Source: Petrosia ficiformis
Lineage: Eukaryota; Porifera; Demospongiae; Haplosclerida; Petrosiidae
Direction: 5' to 3'
Assembly: GCA_947044365.1 (NCBI GenBank)
Contig: OX345645.1
Location: 4,969,741-5,033,740 of the forward strand
Length of the DNA stretch: 64,000 nt
Shown here: positions 11,441 to 22,344 of the stretch, piece by piece
Numbering within the stretch: the first letter of the stretch is position 1
Layout of the letters: each line of letters begins with the position of its first letter
Position numbers and translations under genes: made by a program
The notes under the pieces: model-generated
Databases searched by the model: none
Told to the model about the DNA's origin: nothing
Seen by the model: only the letters and a program-made list of their open reading frames with translations

Positions 11441-12485
11441 TTCTCAAGCCAGAATGTCAAAATAGTATCCCAGCTATCCCTTGGAGGCCATACTTTATTG
11501 ATGGACTATTTTATACATGTTAAATCCACAGGCAAACCACCAGTACTTATTGAAGTGAAAATGTCAGACGTTAGTCCTCTTTATCATCACCTATACTGAC
11601 TAAATTGCCCAAGTGCAATGTAAAGTGCACATTTTAGCAGAATAAAACAATTTGCTCATTTGCTTAACAATTCCTTTGAATTTTATGAGAGCTACTAGTT
11701 AAGATATTGTAGGTTAGAAGATCTAGAAAGGAAGAAATTGATTGTGACATCATGAGTTAATACATTGCTGAATATTACAACATAATTATGTTAAGCAAAA
11801 AACTTTCATCAATGACTATATTTAGTTTATTCTGTATATATATAAAATAATAGTTGCTGTATTCCTATTGAGTTATATTTACAAAATGAGTTGTGGAAAA
11901 AGTTAACTGTGGTGTGTGTGGCTGGGAATGAGACCATTACCTACATTTTAATGAGGTTTATTTGAGCATTAACATGATAGTTTTACATGGCAAAGATGGA
12001 ACATTTCAAGCACATGTATGCAAAAAACAAACAATAATGAAGTGAGATACAACGTGAAACAAGAATATTTATATATTTATTTTCACTGAACTCAAAATTA
12101 AACATCGTTGACATTCACCATGACATCATTGATGTTCGGTATAAATTTCATTTGCAATGACAAACTATCCACAATATCTGATAAACTAAGAACATTGGCT
12201 GCTCGAAGGAGCTACTGATATAGACTTAAAATTGTACAAAGAATAGGAATAACAAGAGATGTTTGCTAGTACCTCTCGGTTTAAACTGATTTATAATTAT
12301 AACACTTCTTGCAGACTTTAAGTAGTGTTTTTTTTGACAAACTGCCGAAGTAAAACAGAAAAACTCTAGCACGATCCCTCCATTAATCAACCAATTTGCT
12401 CTCAATTTGATTTACAATCTTGCTTGATATCTATCAGTAACTTTAGCATAGTATAAAAAATGATTCTATTTTCCATATTGTGTGA
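11441..12485. other. Non-coding, AT-rich
   Basis: Nothing recognisable. It has short A/T tracts and no frames with protein-like composition on either strand. Confidence 0.5.
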
Positions 12486-13020
12486 AATTAGGTATAGTAA
12501 GAAATGTATGAAACTATTGAAGAGATCTATTAATATTGCCAATTGAGTATCCTTCTTGACTTGATTTGTGATTTCTGAAGTGATTTTGTTAGATGATTAT
12601 CAGTAACTGCTACATAGTTTGAAATATAATCTTAGAATGATAATTGTATTGTACTTAATGGTATACAGAGTTTGACAAATTAAGAGATCTATGAAACTAT
12701 TGAACAGATGTAGTATTACTGCAAATCAAATCAAACCTTTATGCTGAAGTATGTTATAGAGGTTTGAATTGTGCTTTATAGGCAGATTTGGAATAAAATA
12801 GGAAAGGTATGAAATTATGTAACAGATCCTGTACTATTGCCAATCAAACGGACAGGTAATTAGTAATTTATGGAGCGATTTTGCTAGGTGATTATCACTG
12901 GTAGCTACATAGTTTGAAGTATGTTATAGATAAATCTACAGTTCAACAAAATAAGAGACGTATTAAACTGTTGAACAGATGTAGTATAATTGCAAATCAA
13001 ATTAAGATCAAACTATGAAG
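12486..13020. repeat. Degenerate tandem repeat, about 160-230 bp units
   Basis: Three or so diverged units share 'atgaaactattgaa(c/g)agat(g/c)tagtatta.tgcaaatcaa', '..gattttgctaggtgattatca(g/c)t..tagctacatagtttgaa' and 'tatagtaag/acaaaataagagacgtat'. The order of the shared words is kept in each unit. The repeat is non-coding and was not seen in the other two NLR units. Confidence 0.55.
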
Positions 13021-13317
13021 AAGTTTTGCTACTGATGAACATCTAGCAAGTTCAGTGCATGAGTAATTCACTGTGAGTTGATTTGCTAAATCTGTTCAAA
13101 CCAGTCATCAGTCGTGGTCTCCCATCTGCAACAGTCCCAAATGAACACTTTGTTTATGAGACTCAGCAAATAATTTGGAGTATTCAAGTAAATTTAAAGA
13201 GGCGTCCAACAAAATAAATACGTTTCTGACTGATTATGAACATAATACCAGGATGGTTCAATGCCTTTGTTGTTGTTGTGTAATGTGTATAAATGGATTT
13301 CCAATTACGTGTATAAT

Positions 13318-13948
13318 ATAATAGAGTAATTTTATTGAGCCTTAATAACACGGTAGAGTTTTTTAAATTATCAATAACAATAATAAAATTATTATTAATA
13401 AAAACTGAACGTTTCGACCCGAAGGTCTTCTTCAGCAGTATACAAAAAACAAAACCAAATAGCCTATTTATATACGGACAGATAACAAGTGATGACATCA
13501 TGACAGTACAAAGAGTGAGAACAATGATGGTACAGGAATACAAAGGGTAGTACAGAAAATAACAAGGTTTGACAATGATGGTACAAGAAAAGTAAACTAT
13601 GACATGAAGGTTTAGATTAAGTCTGTGATGGTAGAATAGAGTCCCAAAACGGATTAATGTGTACTCCAGGGTCTGTAGTGATGGTGTCAGAAGTACTTTT
13701 TATTAAGATAGCTTCTCTGATCTTTCTTCTTCTCCAATTTTCTTCAACTGCTAAAACTCCACACTTGTCCCATAGAATACTGTGACCTGTAGAATGAACA
13801 TGTACTGATATAGCATTGTTATGATCTTCGATCTTGATAGCTCTCTTGTGTTCACTCATCCTGATCTTGAAAGTCCTTCCGGTTTCACCTATGTAAGTTC
13901 CACCACATTCACAATGAATGGCATAAATGACCCCCGTCTTTTCAAAGG
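13318..13948 (-). mobile_element. 5'-truncated Penelope-like retroelement insertion
   Basis: A 631 bp insert is flanked by the direct repeat gtgtataat (13309-13317 and 13949-13957). The matching place in the NLR-B flank (about 25185-25200, 'catgtataatgtatttc') has no insert, so that locus serves as the empty site. The minus strand carries the end of a GIY-YIG endonuclease domain. Downstream in the element is a characteristic palindromic motif around 13408-13437 (gacccgaaggtcttcttcagc on the + strand). Penelope-like elements pair an RT with a C-terminal GIY-YIG nuclease; the RT part is missing here. Confidence 0.75.
13617..13948 (-). pseudogene. GIY-YIG endonuclease domain fragment of a Penelope-like element
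   Basis: The minus-strand frame runs in from the insertion edge as TPFEKTGVIYAIHCECGGTY, then IGETGRTFKIRMSEHKRAIK, HVHSTGHSILWDKCGVLAVE and NWRRRKIREAILIKS. The V-Y-x-I-x-C-x-C...Y-I-G-E-T-G-R-x(4)-R-x-x-E-H block is the catalytic GIY-YIG core, and the H-x-I-x-W...E-x-x-W-R-x-R-K-x-R-E-A-I tail is typical of Penelope-like proteins. It ends at a natural stop (13617). It is 5'-truncated with no start, so it is non-functional as a gene. Confidence 0.8.
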
Positions 13949-13957
13949 GTGTATAAT

Positions 13958-14900
13958 GTATGTCCTCGATAAATGCTGAGTAGATATAGTATTAATACAA
14001 ATCAAACTGACCAATTAGGTCTCAATTAATTTTATTTGCATTATGTAATACCTATACAGCACAATTAAAGAGTTCATATCCACCTTCATGAGATTCATAG
14101 GCTAAAATCTAAACCCACAACTGTTGTGTTGTAAAGATCTGGTAATATAAAAATGATATGCAAACTGATAGTGTTGGACTGATCAACTGAGCAGCTATAT
14201 ATATGCTTCCCTCTTTGGTCTTTGATAGGACCAGGGTGAGTTTGAGAGATCATAGTTCTCAGGGTCAGTTGCTGTGTACTTTGTGAACACCTCTCTTTCG
14301 TAGGGGGACTGGGATACCAGCAACTGTTTCTTCCCATCACATATGATCTCGCAGTGGGTCCAAATGACCTCTGGCACATCTCTTATTTTGCATTATAATC
14401 ATAGATTTAATAGACTAGACATTGTTATTAGCAAGTTTGTCTTACCAAAGAAAGAAGGGCAACTGATCAATGTTATCTCACTTCTATTTCAAACAACATA
14501 ATTATAAACATTTTAATGATACAAAAATAGTCATTGATTATTAAAATTAAAATGTATTCCTATTGGTTTTTGAAAAGTAAACAGATAATAATTAACAAAA
14601 CATCATAACATCTTACCAAAAAGGATATTAGTTACATTAAACATACAATACTAACATCATTGGACATGAATATCTCCTAGTAGTGGTCCAGGCAGTGGTG
14701 TTAATTCTAGTGGATCTGTAATAATAAATAATTATAATATTTTCAGATCAATCTGAAAATATTTATAGTTTAGTATTAGAAAACCAAACCCCATTCTTAC
14801 AGCAAAACTACAAAAATACTTTGTCAAAATATCATTAACTAAGTCTAGGAAAAGTTTTGGATTAATTTTCACTCATTTTTGTATACAATGAGCACAAAGG
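13958..14900. other. NLR-A far upstream flank, with a possible LINE endonuclease scrap
   Basis: Homologous to about 25200-25760 (for example 'aaatgctgagtagatatagtattaatacaaatcaaact'). On the minus strand 14195-14379 reads PEVIWTHCEIICDGKKQLLV then SQSPYEREVFTKYTATDPEN. The E-x-x-W...EI...GKK.L.V pattern is reminiscent of a non-LTR endonuclease, but the match is weak and no other motif supports it. Otherwise non-coding. Confidence 0.35.
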
Positions 14901-15260
14901 CTATAGTTGATGGACCAATTGAGCTTATTAAAGGTTGCTTGCAGATAATAACAGTTATTAATTGTTACTACAAGTTATTAATAGATTGTAAGTTATATAA
15001 GTAGTTATTAGTAGCTATTAATAATTATTTACTAATAGTTTTGATGATTATTAGTAGTTATTATGAGTGTTAATAGTTATTAGTAGCCATTAATCGTTAT
15101 TATATTAGATTAAAATTTACTTATAGGTATGAGAAGTTATTAATAGTTATTTAAGATTTAGTAATAGCGTTATTAGTAGTATGAATAGTTAATAATAATT
15201 ATTAATAGTTATTAATGTTAGTAATAACAGGCAATAGATATTAAAGGTGACCTTTAGCTA
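14901..15260. repeat. AGTTATTAATAG-type tandem array
   Basis: Degenerate 8-12 bp units (gttattaatagttattag...) follow the words 'gagcacaaaggctatagttgatgg'. The same array after the same words occurs at 25760-25965 in the NLR-B flank, so it predates that duplication. Confidence 0.7.
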
Positions 15261-15479
15261 TTCTAGTTATTAGTTGATGTTCAGATTACAATTAATTTTT
15301 GAGACAACATACAATTATTTACATAAGAAAATATAATTTAACAAAAACATCATTAACATATAGGACCAATCTGAAATTTATTTGTTAAATGAGCGCCAAG
15401 GCTATATATAGTTCATGGACGGTCCATTTAGAATTATTATAAAGATCACAGTTCCTGCAAGCAACATTTATAACCAGAT

Positions 15480-15850
15480 AAAAATAGTAGTGGCCGCCAA
15501 ATATGATAGAGTTATGCTAAATTATTGCAAGAGTGTTCACAATACATTAGTGGTCTGATCAATCCTGGCCTGTTGGCTGATAAAAGCACTTGTGCGCATG
15601 GAGAGCCTTGCTACATAATATGGGATTCAAGGAAACAACCTAACCTGTTAACAATTAAAGCAATTATATTATTGTTTCAAACAGGGATATTCCTTAAAAA
15701 CTCAGTGCACTGCAAACAAACCTGGTCACTCTGGTCAACATGAACAAAGTACTCCAGATATGATAATTAGACTGCTGTATGCTAATTAGTGGTGGCAGCC
15801 AAATATGATAGAGCTATGCTAAATTATGGCAAGAGTGTTCACAATACTCT
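15480..15850. repeat. Direct repeat pair around a 250 bp spacer
   Basis: A block of about 55 bp (ccaaatatgatagag(t/c)tatgctaaattat.gcaagagtgttcacaata) occurs at about 15493-15543 and again at about 15796-15845. The 72-codon frame between the copies (15525-15743) has no recognisable domain. The copies could be the ends of a small inserted element. Confidence 0.6.
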
Positions 15851-16391
15851 GCAATGTCAAGTTACTGTTTTCTGTTGTTCTGTTTTCTATTCAAAACTCT
15901 GAAAACTAGTATCTCCACAACATGCAGCTGATAAATTCTACTATCTATAGCAATAAATTATGGTTATGTTCCAAATGTACCTGCAATTATATATAGTAGG
16001 TTGTCAAAACTGCATTAGCCACTGACCTAGCTCCATCTATGAAAGGCTCTCTTCCAAATGCTGGTTAGTATATTTCATGCACTTTATATTTAATGGACTT
16101 TCTAAATTCAGTTCTGATGATCAGGTGTGTTACTCCTGCATGTGTTAAAAGTAATGATAAAATGTATAACAACTAGGTGGATATTCAATGCTGATTATAT
16201 GTATAAAAATATAAATTATATATAATATTATGCTTCACAGACAGAATAGCAGCTATGTAAGATCATTAAATATATTTCATATTCAAATAGAGATATATAA
16301 GATAAATTTCATGATATGAAATAATGACCTGGATACTGAATGAAACGTATTATATATAATTATAACATTAAACATTAAAAATAATTTTTAC
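15851..16391. other. 3' flank of NLR-B
   Basis: AT-rich non-coding DNA downstream of the NLR-B stop codon. No other gene seen. Confidence 0.5.
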
Positions 16392-19300
16392 TTAGTTATG
16401 TGTATCTAATTTCTCATATTCTTCTTGTGACAATGATCCTGTCATCTCTATCATTGGATACAGACCAAGGTTTTCTTCTGTACGTTGCCTAATCAGCGTT
16501 TCCTTCATATTATGTATTATGTCTTTCATAACATACGTTTTTATAATCCCAACATAACATAATGATGGATGAAGTAACACAGATTTCCAGAATTCATGTA
16601 TCATTGGTATCCAGTCTTTTTTATACTTAACTTGAGATGGTAAGCGTGGAAAGAATATAACTTTCAGGAAATTTATGTCTTCATTTCTCTCCAACATATT
16701 TCTAACATGATGAATTATCTCTTCATAATATAATGATGTCAGTACATGTTCTGAGATCTTCCATGTGTCATATGATACTGTCAGTGATTTTAGATTATCA
16801 GTAGCTTCAAAGAATTCCTTCAAATTAATAAATGCTGAAAATTTAATATTCAGTTCTTGTAGTGTGTTGTTTCCTCTCAGACCAGCAGTCAGGTATTTGA
16901 TCAGTAATGTGCTATTAGATGCTAGGTTTTCAATATCCAGACATTGCAATGATTTGTTTGATGATAACATTAATTGAAGAGATTTTCCCACTTCATCACG
17001 AAACAAACCATAGGGTTCACATTTTATTCTAAGAGCTATGATAGTTGTGTTGCTGGATAGAATACTGAATAATTCATCAAGACTTTCCTCTCTCTCTAGT
17101 AAAATATCCAGATGTTTCAGAAGAGGGCTAGAATTAAAATAGTTTATTAATGGTATCAATGGTTTGTATAAGGACAGACTTTTCAAGTTAGTAATATTTC
17201 CGTCACTACTTTCCAATTCAGTTGACAAAGTTTCTGAAATCTTTAGTGGGCACGTTACAATATCATGTATTGCATCATTAGTGATATTTAGTGCTGTAAG
17301 AGATTCATTAACTGGTGTATTACTTAGAAATGGGTGTATTCCTTTAATAGGCAGATCCAGCTTAAAAGCTTGCAAAGTTTGGTTGTTTTTTAACAGCTCT
17401 TCAATTTCCAATGACAGATCATGACCACATATTGGTGGAGTACCAGTAGAGTTGTATTTTCCCTGTAATGATAATGAAAAGAATTGGACTGAACGAAGTC
17501 TTTTTACTCCAGTAAGCAAACTATTTATTAATGTGTTAAATTGTGCAAAATGTGATACATCAATGAGGAACTCCTTAATACTATGATTTGTAGACAATGC
17601 CTTCTCCATTTCTGGTAGTAATTGATTATCAGTATGCTCTTCTGACCGAGCATTGGATATAAACTGTATTATGTGTACGTGTAGGATACTGAGATGAGAC
17701 AGTTTAAACAATTGTGTGAACATAATCACGACTGAATCAAGATGTATAGTACCAAATCTGTAGAATACATTAATATAACTTTCTTGAAGGTACTGACACA
17801 ATGATGATTGATGCATCTTGATTACTGATGTGATATCAGGATATATTGCTTTCATTACAATGCAACTAGTCATGCTTGAATCTTCATTAAAAATTTTCAG
17901 TGTGTCATGAACATATTCATGATGGAGATAATTAAAAATAATCTTTGAGTTCTTCAGAAGAAAGGACAAACACAATAAATCGAATTGTGATGAATACACT
18001 CTATCTACACAGAGGTAGGAGTTTTTAAAGGATGAAGCAAATGCCTGACACAATGCTTTGTTTTGTGACTCATATATTAGATTTAGCAACTGTATAGCAT
18101 GTGTATCATAATAGGGTTCATGAAGAGGATAGTCATCATACAATAAAGATATGTCATTACAAAGCATCTGTGGATTCTGATGAAACACGGAATGCTGATG
18201 AGATTCAAAACCAAACAATGGTATCTTTACACACTGTAAGTCCACCTCTTTAATGAAATACTCTTGGTAGCTATCATCTTTAAGTTCAGTAAGACCTGCT
18301 ACAAATCGTAAAGTCATACGAAAATTAGAATTCTCAAAATATTCTCTGAACAATATTTTCTGATCGTCTTGTTGAGATATCCACCATGCTGCCAGGAACT
18401 CCTGAATGGTTAGATGAAGAAACTGATGTTTAGTGGTGTCTGCTATCTTGTAACAGTTCATTAATCCAAAATGTTCACACTTCAATGAATGTGATAACTT
18501 TAGTATTTCATTTCTATTGAAAGTGGTATTTTGTGTCTTCAGCTTCTCATAAGCACAACAACAAAGTTCATCAAATGCTCTCTTTTGATCTTCTTGTAGT
18601 CCTTCAAGTGATTCAACTGTGTCTGGATCAAGTTCTTGTTTCTTCATTGACCTCTTTACAGCATAAAGTACATATTTCTTGTAGAACTTAGTCAAAGTGT
18701 TAGGAAGAGTAAAGCCACTCAGCTGATAAACTCTCACTAACATGGAACATACAAAAGGTATATAACATAATGACAAGACATCTTCCCTAATCTCCAATTC
18801 CTCTATTAATTGTTTAGCATTCCCTTCAATCAGCTCTTTCTTAACGTATGAAAAAATCTCTTGTCTATTAAAACCTAATACTTCAATATGACGATTAACA
18901 TTCTGTAGTTGAAGAAGTTTTGCTGAAGCATATGTACGTGAAGTAACTAGTACATTACATTTGTGTAGTAGTCTTCCTTGAATAATATCCAGTATGAATG
19001 ATCTGTTTTGGTCTCTTCCCTTAAACTCATCCCATCCATCAAATATTAGTAACATATCTTTACCATCAGTCTCTAAGACTCTATCACAAACAGCTTTACA
19101 CATACTTTTACTACAATGAAATAAAGAAATAAGATCATAAATCTTTTCAGCCGATGATGCTTCCTCATCTCTGAGAGAAATAAGAAACACAATATCAAAG
19201 GAAGATTTCTTCAGTTCATTCTTAGCCCACATGTTACACAGTTTATGACAAAGTGTAGTTTTTCCTACACCTGGAGGTCCATCAACTACTACTTTGATTG

Positions 19301-19597
19301 GACTATTATCATCATTAGGTTTCAGTACATCTTGTATGTCTATTTTCTCTGATACATTCATAATGTTATCTAATTTCCCTCGTAACATATTCCATGACCT
19401 CTTCATTCCTTCTGGTTCAGAAAGACATCCTCCATGTCCCTTAACAAGTCCTAGTTGTCCAAACTTGTCTCCACCAATACGTCGATCTAACAAGTCATTA
19501 TATACTACAGGATTTTGAAGATACCGATCATGGATTCCCTGAACTAAGTTGTTAGTATCAGTGGTGACTTTAGATGATAACTCATCTAATGACACAC
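16392..19597 (-). CDS. NLR-B exon 4: NACHT ATPase and LRR
   Basis: A single 3.2 kb exon. NACHT features in order: DRRIGGDKFGQLG, Walker A GPPGVGKTT, CNMWAK, FDIVFLISLRDEE, Walker B DMLLIFDGWDEF, and VLVTSRTYASAK (sensor-type Arg). These are followed by CYIPFVCSMLVRVYQLSG and a winged-helix/HD-like segment ending HQFLHLTIQEFLAAWW, a hallmark of NLR HD2 regions. The C-terminal 500 residues hold leucine-rich repeats of the NLR/ribonuclease-inhibitor type (LQCLDIENLASNSTLLIKYL, LRGNNTLQELNI). Compared with NLR-A and NLR-C, the NACHT half is nearly identical while the post-HD and LRR half differs most. Confidence 0.85.
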
Positions 19598-21141
19598 CTG
19601 TGTGAATGTGTATTGGAATCTGATATAATTTAGTAACAATGATTATTACTTAATTCCTTACCTAATTCTTTCATCATAGTTTTACATATCATAGATATTA
19701 CTGAGTTTTTCTGATTGGTTAGCACTTTACACAAAGAAATGAGAGTCTCTGGATTTTCATGGACTCTAAGAGATCTTTGAACTTCATTTAGTAATTTACT
19801 GGCCTTCTCATAACGAGGAACACTTGGAGTAGATATGATATTATCTTTAACAACATTGGATATTAAATCGACACCCCACAAATCATTAGCAAGTCTATTT
19901 GGGTCACAGATAACATCAAGTATTTCAGAGAAATGTCTTTTCAGTATATTAAATGGTGTTAGCTGATTTGGTTCACAAGATATCTCTGTACATATATCAA
20001 CTTTAGATTGTGCTTTTCCAGATGTGGAAGCTAAACGGAGATCAATGTTGAACACAAGTATAATAATTATCACAGACTTATTATGTATTACAAAGTTGAA
20101 ATATTTGTCTTAGTACATGCAGAAAATGTAATCATTTCACACACAATGGTAAAATAAGTAATGAATGTGTACAATGAAATGAACTATCCATTTTATGGCC
20201 TGTAGTCTAAGGGCCTGATGTTTTTTTTCTCAAGGGATTATATAGTCTATATAATATTATTACATGCTTGTGTCACATAATGTATACATAGAAATTCATT
20301 GTTGTGGCATTTAAAAGAACATTAAATCAAGCTACAACTAGCAGGATGAAAGCATCTAATTGGAAGAAGAAGAATATTTTTACACGGGCTTTAGTGCTGA
20401 CTCATTACTTGCTATATATAGAGATACATAATATCATGTCAATATTTTGCATTATTAACATCCTTTTCAGTGTTTATATAGTAACTTACTGTAATGAGAT
20501 CTTTGAGAAGATATATTCAACCTCTGCTGATCCTCAACATCCAATAGTTTTCTCATTGTAGACACAACATTCTCATCAGTTTCAAACTTTTCAACTGCTG
20601 ATAACAATCCCTCCCATGAAGAATGTGGAGTGTTTAATATCCAAGAGTCCAATGCTTGCTCTAAAGCAAAGTGATAATCTTGTGTTGTCTGTGCTTCTTC
20701 TCTTAACCTCTTTCTCTCCACAATGGAGATACCTATAATACCTGCAAGTCTGTTCCATTTCTCTGGTATATTAAAACCACTCTGTTGAAGAATATTCAAT
20801 GCTTCATTGGCAGTTAATTCTAAAGTGAAGATGATTATATAATTCCATTTCAAATCACTACATTATTATAAACAACATTCACCTATGTCAATAGGTCCAG
20901 GATTAATCTCCACATCACCACATAGTAATAGTAGTACTATGACAAGTGAATAGGAGAATATGACAGCTTCAGTGAGTATTGCTTGTAATAACCTCAGTGA
21001 TCCAATCCACCATTCATTGACTGAGAGTGACATTTCTCCATGATCAAGTTTTCTCTTTGATCTTTTCTTCTTGTGACTGCTAATAACACTGGAACAATAC
21101 CATGTACCAATAGTAACCCTCCATTGTATTAGATCAATCAT
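16392..21141 (-). CDS. NLR-B: intact 2A-DEATH-CARD-NACHT-LRR immune receptor
   Basis: Four coding exons (20883-21141, 20490-20819, 19662-20030, 16392-19597) with GT..AG introns join in frame. The exons total 4164 nt, exactly 1388 codons including the stop. Layout by residue: basic then hydrophobic N-terminus (24-74), 2A motif (76-83), DEATH (about 88-180), CARD-like (about 205-315), NACHT with Walker A GPPGVGKTT (426-434) and Walker B LLIFDGWDEF (502-511), a helical region, then leucine-rich repeats to the C-terminus. NLR proteins sense danger or microbial cues through LRRs, oligomerise through NACHT with ATP, and recruit signalling partners by death folds. The start was chosen at MIDLIQW because it is shared with NLR-A and sits just inside an acceptor-like site (about 21169). 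This is the only undamaged NLR here. Confidence 0.85.
19662..20030 (-). CDS. NLR-B exon 3: CARD-like domain
   Basis: Residues about 197-319. It contains TPFNILKRHFSEILDVICDP, NRLANDLWGVDLISNVVKDN and PRYEKASKLLNEVQRSLRV, then ETLISLCKVL and a terminal MMKELG. The helix spacing and the R..KLL..V core resemble CARDs. DEATH followed by CARD in one NLR is unusual compared with the single effector domain of most vertebrate NLRs. The acceptor is GTTTAG at 20031-20032 and the donor ATTAG|GTAAGG at 19660-19661. Confidence 0.65.
20490..20819 (-). CDS. NLR-B exon 2: DEATH domain
   Basis: Residues about 87-196. The exon begins in frame after the split Glu codon with LTANEALNILQQSGFNIPEK, followed by WNRLAGIIGISIVERKRLRE, LEQALDSWILNTPHSSWEGL and VVSTMRKLLD. 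Key DEATH positions are visible: W..LA..LGIS, the L..W..... hydrophobic helix, and a tryptophan before GLLSAVE. The donor (A|GTAAGT) at 20488-20489 coincides with the point where homology to NLR-C stops. Confidence 0.8.
20883..21141 (-). CDS. NLR-B exon 1: signal-like leader with 2A peptide
   Basis: Encodes 86 residues plus one base. A basic run (KKKRSKRK, residues 24-31) precedes a hydrophobic stretch (about 50-74, ending SYSLVIVLLLLC). This stretch abuts GDVEINPGP with no gap. The donor is ATAG|GTGAAT. A hydrophobic signal fused to a 2A motif matches the arrangement reported for some sea-urchin NLR proteins, where the 2A doubles as a signal sequence. Here the leader has a long n-region, so it could equally act as a signal anchor. 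Confidence 0.8.
20893..20916 (-). other. 2A ribosome-skipping motif DVEINPGP
   Basis: Reads D-V-E-I-N-P-G-P, an exact fit to the core consensus D-(V/I)-E-x-N-P-G-P, preceded by LLLLCG, which is also common upstream of 2A cores. Skipping would occur between Gly82 and Pro83. It would release an 82-residue leader and a 1305-residue NLR that starts with Pro. The motif lies in frame in a spliced exon and its position is conserved in NLR-A. Activity is inferred, not shown. Confidence 0.85.
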
Positions 21142-22340
21142 TTCATGGAACTGATGATAATATTTTCCTGTTATAGAAAGTAGAATGCATAAAATCAATC
21201 AGCTGATTAATAATTGCTGTTAAATGTCATGTGATTACAGGAATGTAATTTACGTATCAATCATTGAATAAAACAAACGAAATTTGTTAATTATATAACT
21301 AGGTTAGTATAGTTGTGTATTATGTATTAATTGTGATGCAGGTTGTTATGAATATAAACATGCAATTCCCACAACTATTATGTACTATGACTAATAAAAA
21401 ACAGTTTAAAAATGTAATGGAATATGTAGGAACTGAAAAAGGACAGGAGCAAGATAAGGATGGTCCATTAGCAACAAAATTAAACACCACCTCCTCATAA
21501 CCACGTTATATACATAAGTATACATATGGCTAGAGTACAATACATATACTTGTAATGAAGCACTATAATATGCTGTCTATCATATTCCATGCCAACAAAA
21601 TACACTTTGATAGTAACCTTACTTAATGCTATGCGTCTAAAGGCTTTGCAAACTTACAAACACATAGTCTAATTTGGTGATTTGGAAACCTAGAAAGGCA
21701 TAATTTAATTAATCTGAAACCTACAAAGATAATCATAATTTAATTTCTTTATTTATACTATATAGTGTACTTTAAACTATCATGTCATGGTATGACAAAC
21801 TGCTCTACACATTGCAAATGTAATTTAAAATGGTGGTGCTTTTTCAGTGAAGTGATATAATTGTAATATAGATTAAGATTGAGTGCAAATGATAAACTCA
21901 AATATAAGGGATTACATGTTTTCATTGATTTAAAACTCTCATCATCATCACGTCGCTATTTTATGCACTAATAAGATTCATTATACATTATAAAGTTTAT
22001 TCGTGTATGAATATCACAACATGTGACTAATATAAGAATACATGGATGTTTGTATTATCATAAACGCACCAAATACAAAATTTCTACAGATAGTATAACA
22101 CATACTGATAATCAAGTTCTATGAATGCTCTAATTACTAGTTGAGTATATAGTATTCATGTAAAGGGTTTATACATTCTTCATAATGTATTATATCTATC
22201 TAATTTTAAAAGAGCCAAAATTGTGTATATATTTGATACTACTGTTATAAAATTCCATATTCACTGTCATGCAGTCATATATGAATATAATCTTTGTTCA
22301 CAATCACTGTTACATATCAGAGAAAAGAAGTATATTATTA
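21142..22340. other. 5' flank of NLR-B (segmental duplication)
   Basis: Acceptor-like 'ttctataacag' at about 21169 (minus strand) implies an upstream non-coding exon, which was not located. The rest parallels 9050-10070 upstream of NLR-A. The ~60-codon frame at 21315-21500 is broken in the paralogous copy and is not called. Confidence 0.55.
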
Positions 22341-22344
22341 TGTT

